NCBI RefSeq assembly: GCF_019753045.1
Contig: NZ_JAIELN010000007.1
Location: 186,001 to 250,000, forward strand
DNA from: Hyphomicrobium sp.
GTDB taxonomy: Bacteria > Pseudomonadota > Alphaproteobacteria > Rhizobiales > Hyphomicrobiaceae
DNA: 64,000 nt
Reading direction: 5' to 3'
Both the position numbers and the translations under genes were made by a program. Shown piece by piece: positions 55,172 through 62,818 of the stretch; position 1 is the first letter of the stretch; the number at the start of each line of letters is the position of its first letter. Below the pieces are notes generated by a model that saw nothing but the letters and a program-made list of their open reading frames with translations, was not told the DNA's origin and did not search any database.

Positions 55172-55365
55172 CAAGGTCTCCCCGAAATTTTGACAGATCA
55201 CAGATTAGCGCGACCATATTCGATTCTCCACTGCCTCCCGGCTGACATGTGTGCGCGTGAGGCGGCGAATTCTGACACTCAAATTTTTTTTGTCGGAATC
55301 CATCTGTCCGCCCGCACACCTCATAGGACGGCTCGCCGTCATCCACACGGCTGTGAGGGCTATAT
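55172..55365. promoter_or_regulatory. Divergent intergenic region with a 14-base palindrome
   Basis: The control region between the sigma-like operon and the Ubl-E2 operon. It holds GACGGCTCGCCGTC (55327-55340, perfect palindrome) and a run of eight T (55286-55293). GAGGG precedes the Ubl-E2 ATG by five bases. No standard promoter boxes were assigned. Confidence 0.4.
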
Positions 55366-56469
55366 ATGACGACCGGATCTGCCGCACCGCGGCGAGACAA
55401 CAAACCGAACATCGAAATCGCTGGCACGGACCTGGATTTCCGCGCCGTCAAGCTGGACAGTCGGACACCAACCGGCGGTCAGATTGCCAAGGCCGCAGGC
55501 TTCGTGGGCGACCAGCACCCCTATATCCTGCAGTGGCTGGCAAACGGGGACTTTGAGGACATCCGCGTTCACGAGGAGGCCGATCTCGACAAGGGCATCA
55601 AGTTCATCGTCGCGGAAAGCAGCAGCTCGAACCGCATCACCGTCGACGGTGAACAGATCGACTGGCCGGCGGGCGTGATCACCGGCGCGGTGATCCGGAA
55701 GCTCGGCAGGGTTCCTGCCGAAAACTCCATCTACCTTGTCCGGGAGGACGAACCGGATCGGTTGGTCGAAGAGCACGACGTCATAAAGATCAAGGCGGAC
55801 GGCATCGAAGAGTTCAAGAGCCGGAGGCCCGAGGCTTGGGAGCTGATCGTCCAGGGTAAAAAGATCATCTCCATCAGCCCGGTAATCTCGGTCGTTGAGG
55901 CCCTAACGCGGGCAGGCTTCGACCCGAATGCTTGGCTCATCTTCCTCAAAGTGGAGGGCCAGCGCAAGCGCCAGCTGGCAATCGGCGATTCCGTCGATTT
56001 GCGCACGCAAGGCATCGAGAAGATTCGGCTAACGCCGAAGGACGTCAACAACGGTGAGGCGCGCCCTACGGGCCGCCGTGACTTCGCACTTCTCGCCGCC
56101 GACCAGCTATACCTCGACGATTTGGGTTTGAATTGGGAAACCGACAATGCTGAAGGACAGCGCTGGCTGATCATCCACGAGTACCCCGTGTTGGCCGGCT
56201 ACACCATTCGCACGACGACCCTTGCCCTGCTGATCCCGCCCACCTATCCGCAGGCCGAGATCGACATGTTCTTTGTGCATCCGCCCCTTCACAGGGCATC
56301 GGGTGGCGACATTGCAGCGACTGAGGCCGCGCAGATGATCCAAGGCCTGTCTTTCCAGCGCTGGTCACGCCATCGCGGTGCTGGATCTCAGTGGAACCCC
56401 GCCGCCGACAATGTCGTCAGCCATTTGGCACTCGTGGACACCGCCATCGCCAAGGAGGTGGGGGAATGA
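55366..56469 (+). CDS. Three ubiquitin-like domains fused to an E2-like domain (multiubiquitin/Prok-E2_E)
   Basis: A 367-residue protein. Residues about 14-84, 88-150 and 157-224 are three related beta-grasp units. Each opens with a strand of the type IEIAGTDLDF, ITVDGEQIDW or LIVQGKKIIS and ends before a short acidic linker. Residues 237-362 form an E2-like fold of the prokaryotic family E: LAGYTIRTTTLALLIPPTYPQAEIDMFFVHPPL, then GGDIAAT and a terminal RWSRHRG...W. There is no Cys anywhere in the chain. The site that would carry the catalytic Cys reads GGDIAAT. It overlaps the E1-like gene by four bases. Confidence 0.85.
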   Translation: MTTGSAAPRRDNKPNIEIAGTDLDFRAVKLDSRTPTGGQIAKAAGFVGDQHPYILQWLANGDFEDIRVHEEADLDKGIKFIVAESSSSNRITVDGEQIDWPAGVITGAVIRKLGRVPAENSIYLVREDEPDRLVEEHDVIKIKADGIEEFKSRRPEAWELIVQGKKIISISPVISVVEALTRAGFDPNAWLIFLKVEGQRKRQLAIGDSVDLRTQGIEKIRLTPKDVNNGEARPTGRRDFALLAADQLYLDDLGLNWETDNAEGQRWLIIHEYPVLAGYTIRTTTLALLIPPTYPQAEIDMFFVHPPLHRASGGDIAATEAAQMIQGLSFQRWSRHRGAGSQWNPAADNVVSHLALVDTAIAKEVGE

Positions 56470-57866
56470 GTTCGGTGAGAACCTTGGCTCTTGCCGGCGT
56501 CACCCATGATGCGCTGCATGCCCACCTTTTCCCGGGCGACGGAAACGAGGCGGCGGCCATTCTTGTATGTGCCAGGTCGCCTGATCCACGGTGCCGCTTG
56601 GTAGTCCGCCAGGCCATCTTGGTCCCGCATGATGCCTGCTCCGTGCGCACGCCGGATGCGGTTGTCTGGCCGGGGTCGTACATCGAAGACGCCATTGACG
56701 TGGCGGAGCCTGAAGGGCTCGCGATCCTGCTTCTCCATTCCCATCGTGGTGGCTGGCTGGATTTCTCCCCCATCGACGACGCCAGCGATGCCACGGTTCT
56801 GCCGGGCATCTTCGAGGCCTTCGACGCTTGCCACGGTTCGGCGGTGATGACGCCGGACGGCGCGATCCGGGCGAGACTCTATTCGCCGGACATGAGGTGC
56901 GCCCCAGTCGATCTCGTCACGGTTGCGGGCGACGACATTCTGTATTGGTGGAGCGACGGCATCGTCGCCGGCGAGCCGTCCGGACGCGCTCTGGCATTCA
57001 CGGGCGGTATGAGCTCGGAGCTCTCCCGCCTTTCAGCGACCGTGGTAGGCGTGTCCGGAACCGGTTCGATTGCCGCCGAGCAACTGGCGCGGCTCGGCTT
57101 CGGCAACATCACCCTCGTCGACTTCGACATGGTCGAGACGAAGAACCTAAACCGGATCTTGAACGCGACGACACGCGATGCCGAAGCCCAACGCTTGAAG
57201 GTCGACATGTTTGCGGGCGCCATCGCTTCCCACCGGGGAGAAGGTATCGCTCGGAAGGTGCCGACCACAATAGCGACCCGTGAGGCCATCTGCGCCGTCG
57301 GTCAATGTGACGTTGTCTTCTGCTGCGTCGATACACAGGAAGGTCGCTACTTTGCCGACCTGATCGCTTCCGCGTTCCTGTTGCCCTTGTTCGACGTCGG
57401 CGTCACCATTCCGACCCACAACTCCGATGGGAGGACGTCGATCGCCGACGTCTGTGGCCGCATAGATTACGTACAGCCGGGTGGATCGACGCTTGGTGAC
57501 CGGGAAGTCCATACGCCTCGAGGCCTGCGTGCCGAATATCTGCAACGCGTCGATCCGCAGGCGTTCAGCAACGAGGTAACGGCAGGGTATATCAAGGGCG
57601 TCACCGAGCAAGCCCCAGCCGTCATCACTTTAAACATGCGCGCGGCTTCAATGCTGGCGAACGAGTTCATTGCTCGGGCGTACCCCTTTCGGCTGGAGTC
57701 CAATCGCCTCTATGCGCGCACGTCCTTCAGCCTGGCTGCATGCGAGGAAGACTATCGTAGCGAAGACAGCTTCCCGAAAAGCGAGAACAGAGTGTTCGGT
57801 CTTGGCGCGACCGAACCGTTGCTTGGATTGCTGATGTTCCAGACCCCGACGGCGGCAGCAGCATGA
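56466..57866 (+). CDS. JAB-domain/E1-like (ThiF) fusion protein
   Basis: A 466-residue protein. The N-terminal domain (about 1-180) has a complete JAMM motif, HSH (91-93)-x7-Ser101-x2-Asp104 (HSHRGGWLDFSPIDD), expected to bind zinc and cleave isopeptide or peptide bonds. The C-terminal E1-like domain has VVGVSGTGSIAAEQLARLG (GxGxxG), LVDFDMVETKNLNR (DxDxVExxNLNR) and the crossover-loop region VCGRIDYVQPGGST. The usual Cys in PGxxC is Ser/Thr here, although Cys330 is close by. Starts inside the stop of the Ubl-E2 gene. Confidence 0.88.
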   Translation: MSSVRTLALAGVTHDALHAHLFPGDGNEAAAILVCARSPDPRCRLVVRQAILVPHDACSVRTPDAVVWPGSYIEDAIDVAEPEGLAILLLHSHRGGWLDFSPIDDASDATVLPGIFEAFDACHGSAVMTPDGAIRARLYSPDMRCAPVDLVTVAGDDILYWWSDGIVAGEPSGRALAFTGGMSSELSRLSATVVGVSGTGSIAAEQLARLGFGNITLVDFDMVETKNLNRILNATTRDAEAQRLKVDMFAGAIASHRGEGIARKVPTTIATREAICAVGQCDVVFCCVDTQEGRYFADLIASAFLLPLFDVGVTIPTHNSDGRTSIADVCGRIDYVQPGGSTLGDREVHTPRGLRAEYLQRVDPQAFSNEVTAGYIKGVTEQAPAVITLNMRAASMLANEFIARAYPFRLESNRLYARTSFSLAACEEDYRSEDSFPKSENRVFGLGATEPLLGLLMFQTPTAAAA

Positions 57867-58198
57867 AGATCGCAAGCTGGTTGCGCCGATTCTGGGACAA
57901 TTACGGTCCAGCCCGCAAGTTGCAGGTCATCGAAGGCGACACTCTACCGACGCTCTTGCCGCATCGCGATCTGGTTCTCACGCGGGACGACGGAGAGGAC
58001 TGGAGCGCCGGAATGCGGTGCCCGTGCGGGTGCGGCGCCACGATCGAGCTGATGATCTTGCCCGGAGCGAACCCGCGGTGGAGCATTCAAGTGGACGAAG
58101 TCGGCCGGCCCACTCTTCAGCCCTCCGTATGGCGGCAAACGGGGTGTCGCTCCCATTTCTGGGTGCGGCGTGGTCGTATTCAGTGGTGCGGTGACTAG
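57863..58198 (+). CDS. DUF6527 family protein
   Basis: A 111-residue protein with GMRCPCGCGATIELMILPGANPRWSI, TLQPSVWRQTGCRSHFWVRRGRIQWC. These are the conserved Cys and tryptophan motifs of DUF6527, which accompany prokaryotic ubiquitin-like operons. Four Cys in CPCGC and GC...WC could bind zinc. Its start overlaps the E1-like stop by four bases, so it is the third gene of the operon. Confidence 0.85.
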   Translation: MKIASWLRRFWDNYGPARKLQVIEGDTLPTLLPHRDLVLTRDDGEDWSAGMRCPCGCGATIELMILPGANPRWSIQVDEVGRPTLQPSVWRQTGCRSHFWVRRGRIQWCGD

Positions 58199-58359
58199 AT
58201 CGAGAAGATCAATGACAAGCTTTTTGAGTGATGCCTTCGTGCGGAACATCCCAAAGCTCTCCAGTTCCATCGGGAAGAAACTGGCAAGCGGGTAACACCG
58301 GTGGTATACATGCGGGGGACTTAATCCAATTGCTGCGTTTCGGCTTCCAAGTACCGTTC

Positions 58360-58380
58360 TTGTTGATGCAACATCAACAA
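58360..58380. promoter_or_regulatory. Perfect 9-3-9 inverted repeat
   Basis: TTGTTGATG, three bases CAA, then CATCAACAA. It lies 12 bases upstream of the next gene start, so it may be an operator or an mRNA hairpin controlling that gene. Confidence 0.6.
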
Positions 58381-58392
58381 AAGAGAACGCGC

Positions 58393-58911
58393 ATGAATAC
58401 GAATAATGGGAAGGCCAACTTAACGAACAATAAGCCGTTGGCCACCCCGATCGGCGACGATTTTCTGGAGCTCGCAAAGTGGTTCCGCGAAATACAAGAT
58501 GAAGCACCCGAGAGGTTCGCACTCGAGGCGAAGTCCTCGGGCGTCGGATTGCGCAAGGCCTACGCGCTGGCGCAGATCGATCGCCGTATTCGCCCTCTCG
58601 ACATCGGTCGCGAACTCCTCGGCAGGATCGGTTGGACGAAGCTACAGGTCGTAAGTAATCACATCAACGTAAAAAACTTCAAAGAGTTACTCGCGCTGGC
58701 CGAGAGCAGCAGCGCACATGAGCTGGCGATGACCATGCGCAACCAAAAGCCGCTTGCCGGAACACGTTGTGTGGCTCTGTATTTGTGTCCCAAGCAATAT
58801 AAGATCTTTGCGGCTGCTGTGCTCGCGAACGGCGGCAAAAAGAGCGGACGCGGCTTGATCGATAAAGAAGAGGCGCTCACAAGGGCGTTGACTTCCAGTT
58901 GTTCGACGTAA
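58393..58911 (+). CDS. Hypothetical protein, 172 residues
   Basis: No family recognised. The start is taken after the inverted repeat, with a weak GAGA upstream. The N-terminal part is helical (FLELAKWFREIQDEAPERFALEA). Helices IDRRIRPLDIGRELLGRIGWTKLQVV and NFKELLALAESSSAHELAMTM follow, and it ends with CVALYLCPKQYKIFAAAVL. Could be a DNA-binding regulator; this is a guess from context. Confidence 0.6.
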   Translation: MNTNNGKANLTNNKPLATPIGDDFLELAKWFREIQDEAPERFALEAKSSGVGLRKAYALAQIDRRIRPLDIGRELLGRIGWTKLQVVSNHINVKNFKELLALAESSSAHELAMTMRNQKPLAGTRCVALYLCPKQYKIFAAAVLANGGKKSGRGLIDKEEALTRALTSSCST

Positions 58912-59149
58912 GCCCCCGGATCCCATCGGCCGCCGCTCTCGTGTCCGTGCTCTTGGGCACCGCAAAGACTAACGGCCGGCGGATGCACGGTCGTCGGTAA
59001 ATCAGCACCGGATTGCTACAACGGCGCGACGCAAGTCGATTGTAGCTTCGCGCAACTCCTTCAACATGAGAGGCGGGGCCGCGGTACGCACATCACCCGA
59101 GCTGGAAACGTCGGCTTTGTGGCGATGAACCGACGTCATGGGACGCCTT

Positions 59150-59833
59150 TTAGGCATCATCCTCGGCAGAAGTCGAACTCTTTGGGCCTGACGGGACCCA
59201 TTTTGGAGGTGGACCGCTAGGGAAGATCCATTCTCGACCGGTTTTCTCCCTCAGTTTATCAAGTTGGGCGTGAAGCCGACGGAACATCAACTCGTCAAGA
59301 AATACAACGAGCGGTTCCCATTCGAGCGCACCGCCTACGTGAAAGCCCATATTGAAATTGACGCGGATGTCGAACTTCCCATCTTCGAAACCGATATCGA
59401 GGCTCCCGGTTATCGAGTCGTGGGCGTCATTGTGAGCATAGCGTTTATTGCGAAGTCCGATGATCTTGTCATGCACGGGGCGAAGCTCGGCGGGTAACGC
59501 GCGGCGGGAAACGCCACTGCCGATGCCGCCGTCGATGAGACGAACGTATGTCGTTACGAACGCCAACGTCAGCATATCGTTCTCAAGCACCCATTCCGTT
59601 GTCGCTTCGAACTTGGTGGAGACGAGCCGATGCTGAATGTAGCGAAGGCTAGCCATAGTTGGGAACGCATGGACAAGACGATTCAATATCTTCAGATTGT
59701 CATCTGCTGCCTCCAGAACGGCTTGTCCCTCTTCTTTGAGCGCATAGACGTGTTTCTTCCATTCTTCGGGTAGATATTGGATGGCTTCCGCAGGGAAGAC
59801 GACGTATTCATCCTGCTTTTCTGTTTTCTCCAC
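59150..59833 (-). CDS. Hypothetical protein with HEPN-like RNKRYAH motif
   Basis: A 227-residue protein beginning at GTG after AAGGAGGGCGAC. It has long helices in the first 120 residues and VHDKIIGLRNKRYAHNDAHDSITG near residue 120-143. The R-x5-H spacing resembles the HEPN ribonuclease motif (Rx4-6H). The C-terminal part is beta-rich with a terminal EKTGREWIFPSGPPPKW. The HEPN call is tentative. It is divergent from the SIR2-APAZ gene. Confidence 0.6.
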   Translation of the reverse strand: MEKTEKQDEYVVFPAEAIQYLPEEWKKHVYALKEEGQAVLEAADDNLKILNRLVHAFPTMASLRYIQHRLVSTKFEATTEWVLENDMLTLAFVTTYVRLIDGGIGSGVSRRALPAELRPVHDKIIGLRNKRYAHNDAHDSITGSLDIGFEDGKFDIRVNFNMGFHVGGALEWEPLVVFLDELMFRRLHAQLDKLREKTGREWIFPSGPPPKWVPSGPKSSTSAEDDA

Positions 59834-59938
59834 GTCGCCCTCCTTAGCTCCGCATAATCAAGGCTCATCCGGGCCGCACACTTTTCCACAATAATCAGGC
59901 GGAGCACGGACTGCTCTGGCCGATGTTACGTGCCAGGC

Positions 59939-62818
59939 ATGGTTAAACCTCGTGGACGCTCCCCGAATCAAGCTGGTAGTTCGCTCATCCAAGTGCCCCC
60001 GCCAACACACTTGCACCAGACCATGAAAACCACCGCCAAAAAGCCGGCAGAGATTCGCGTCGCGGCCCCGGGCCGGCTGCGTTCGCTGCTGCTTGACGGA
60101 ACCGATCCCGTCGTACTGCTCGGAGCCGGCGCGTCAATCACATCGGGCGTACCAGCGGCTGCAACGATGGTTGACAAGGCAGCACGCTGGGCATGGTGCA
60201 AGGAGAATGGCCGTCACACAGAAGATTTCACGATACGTCGTTCAGACTACTGGCCATGGCTCACTGCGTTCCCGTGGTTTCGCTCCGATGTGGAACCCGC
60301 CGAACTTTATCCGGTCGTCATCGACAATCTGCTCGGGATCAAGCGAGATCGACGCGAATTCTTTGAGCGAATGATCAATCCGGGGGTTGATCCGTCGCGC
60401 GGGTACGTCGCGCTGACCCATATCCTTCACCAGGGATGGATGTCGACCGTACTGACAACAAATTTCGACCGCTGCCTTGATCTCGCCGCGATTCAACACA
60501 ACCGACCACATCGCTTGGTGAGCATCGCCACTCCGGCCGACTACGTAATGTTCAACTCGGCACCCCAAGATCCCCAACTGATCTTCCTTCATGGATCGGT
60601 GCAGCATTACACGGACAAGAATCTGACTGCCGAAGTTCAGACACTCGATCCCGCCCTCGTTGAACGGCTGAAACCACTACTGCGAGACCACCCGATCATT
60701 GTCGTTGGTTATCGCGGTGCAGAGGCTTCGGTGATGAACGACCTGTTCATGGCCCAAGCGACAACAGGCGGTTTTCTCAATGGCGTTTTCTGGTGCGTAC
60801 TTGAATCGGAGCGTGACAAGCCTCTCTCGCCCCTGGTGACGGGCCTGGCAGGAACCATCGGCTCCAATTTCCAAAAAGTGCCGATCGTGGGCTTTGACGA
60901 CCTCTTCGAAAAAGACCTGCTTGCGAGCATGACTGCAGCCAAAGCCCGTCCGACGAGGAGACCGTCAGGTCACAGTGCCGCTGGCATGCCTGCCGACATG
61001 AAGCCTCTTGACGGCTTCGACCCAAAAGGGCTCGAGCGCCCACTCTTAGCTGCACGGCTTGGACAATATGCTGAGCGCACCGATCTTGGGCGGCCTGAAA
61101 AGATTGATGACGGATGGCTCGAGCTTATGACCGGGCGCCTCGATCTCGTTCGACCGGTTGGCAAAGCTACAGTACCGACGCTCGCGGGCTGGTTACTGTT
61201 TGCTGCGAATCCCACCGAGCGATTTCCGCAAGCGCGCGTCGAATTCCGGGCCACTGGCCCATCGCACTGGCTTCACGCCCGTTTCGGCGATGATATCGAG
61301 CTCGAACCGGCCGGCAAGCTCGCGGAGTTTACAGTCAGGCGTGAAATTCATGGAAACCTCTGGGCTCAACTTGATGCGTTGACCGACCTTCTCGCGCTCG
61401 TCAATTTTCAGTTCCGTCTCAAGGCCGAAGTTTCGAAGACCGTCAGCGCTTACAATGCGCTTGCGCTGAAGGAAATGCTGGTGAACGCCATTGTGCACAG
61501 AGACTACGAACGTGACGAGCCGGTCACGATCTTAGTCGAACCTGGCAATATCGCAGTAACTAGCCCCGGGGGTTTGATCAGCGAACTTGCTGCACAGCTC
61601 GACGAGCACACATTCCAACAAGCCATCACCGAACGTCGTGGGCAGATCAAAGGTTACCGCAATCCAGCGATATCAGACCTGTTTTATGGCGGCGGCCAGA
61701 TGGATCGGCGTGGCTCCGGCCTATCCGACATGCTCCGCCTTACCGCCAACAACAATGGAACTCTGGTTTTTGGTCCGTCGGCTGACAATCGGCTGTTCAC
61801 CGTTACCATGGGAGCGCGCCCCGAAGCGATCGACGAGATCACTGCTACCGCACTTCCTATCGAAGAAGAGACCGTCCGGTATGGCTCGAACCTTCTTCCA
61901 ATCGAGGAGATGCCGACGACAATCTGGCACGCTGCGACCAGTGCCAAGACCAACCGCGCCTTTTACAAGTCAGTCGAGGAATTGGCCGTGCCGCCGGGGC
62001 ATGTCAGTGATGGTCGCTTCTATTCGTTTTACGATCTGGAAGCGTTAGCCGAAGCGATGGTTTCTCCATTCGAGGCAGGGGATATCGAAAGCATAAGCAT
62101 CAGCGAAATGCTCACGCGACCGGGCGGAGAGGCCATTTTGCTCAAACTTGTCCACAACGCTCTTTTCGAACACTTCCGATCGAAAGGGCTTGAGATCGAC
62201 CGCGAACGGCGGCGTGCTTACTTCAGGCGCAACACAAAACCAGAGGTCAAGATCAGCTATCAAGGCCGCCTGCGAAAAGCGACGCGCACCGTTGTTAAGG
62301 CGCGCACCAAGCGCGACTCCAACGATATCGTCTATTACGAGCACAAGGCCGTCACGTTTTCGGTGATGCGTTTCACGGACGACTGGGCGGTAGTCCTCAC
62401 GCCAGGGTATGCATTCACGCGTGACGGCGTGCGTACGCCGCTTAGTCGTGAACGAACCAATATCCTCTCCACGCGAAGGGCGGCGCTAGATTTCAACCCA
62501 AGCGTTCTGCATGACGTATCATTCTGGGTTGCGATCCTCTCGGGCGAAGCTCAAGGCCTTTTTGCGCTTGAGCATGAGGATCGGAATGACCTCGCTCGTT
62601 TCGCACCGTCGATCATCCTTTCGCACCGGACGCCGACGATCTCGTTCAACATTGCTGCATTTGAGAATTCTGCGCAGGCAGACCCTACAATATCAGAAGA
62701 CCTCAAACGCCTTGACGATGAACTCGAAGCGCTCGCTGCGGAGCCCGAGGAGCTGAGCGACACACCTGACGATACCGAGCTCGATTCCATCTCGCATGAG
62801 GACGATGATGACAATTGA
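59939..62818 (+). CDS. SIR2-HATPase-APAZ fusion, partner of short Argonaute
   Basis: About 959 residues; the ATG at 59939 is used, with GTG 59930 and ATG 60023 as alternatives and no clear ribosome site. Residues about 45-330 form a SIR2 NADase-type domain: VVLLGAGASITSGVP, TTNFDR and FLHGS. About 390-630 form a COG2865-like module: VPTLAGWLLFAANPTERFPQARVEF, ALKEMLVNAIVHRDY, RRGSGLSDML. About 655-910 form an APAZ domain (LVHNALFEHFRSKGLEIDRERRRAYF...VVLTPGYAFTRDG...LFALEHED). The acidic tail ends the chain. It overlaps the Argonaute gene by 11 bases. By family knowledge, SIR2-APAZ proteins deplete NAD+ when the guide-loaded pAgo binds target DNA or RNA. Confidence 0.9.
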   Translation: MVKPRGRSPNQAGSSLIQVPPPTHLHQTMKTTAKKPAEIRVAAPGRLRSLLLDGTDPVVLLGAGASITSGVPAAATMVDKAARWAWCKENGRHTEDFTIRRSDYWPWLTAFPWFRSDVEPAELYPVVIDNLLGIKRDRREFFERMINPGVDPSRGYVALTHILHQGWMSTVLTTNFDRCLDLAAIQHNRPHRLVSIATPADYVMFNSAPQDPQLIFLHGSVQHYTDKNLTAEVQTLDPALVERLKPLLRDHPIIVVGYRGAEASVMNDLFMAQATTGGFLNGVFWCVLESERDKPLSPLVTGLAGTIGSNFQKVPIVGFDDLFEKDLLASMTAAKARPTRRPSGHSAAGMPADMKPLDGFDPKGLERPLLAARLGQYAERTDLGRPEKIDDGWLELMTGRLDLVRPVGKATVPTLAGWLLFAANPTERFPQARVEFRATGPSHWLHARFGDDIELEPAGKLAEFTVRREIHGNLWAQLDALTDLLALVNFQFRLKAEVSKTVSAYNALALKEMLVNAIVHRDYERDEPVTILVEPGNIAVTSPGGLISELAAQLDEHTFQQAITERRGQIKGYRNPAISDLFYGGGQMDRRGSGLSDMLRLTANNNGTLVFGPSADNRLFTVTMGARPEAIDEITATALPIEEETVRYGSNLLPIEEMPTTIWHAATSAKTNRAFYKSVEELAVPPGHVSDGRFYSFYDLEALAEAMVSPFEAGDIESISISEMLTRPGGEAILLKLVHNALFEHFRSKGLEIDRERRRAYFRRNTKPEVKISYQGRLRKATRTVVKARTKRDSNDIVYYEHKAVTFSVMRFTDDWAVVLTPGYAFTRDGVRTPLSRERTNILSTRRAALDFNPSVLHDVSFWVAILSGEAQGLFALEHEDRNDLARFAPSIILSHRTPTISFNIAAFENSAQADPTISEDLKRLDDELEALAAEPEELSDTPDDTELDSISHEDDDDN

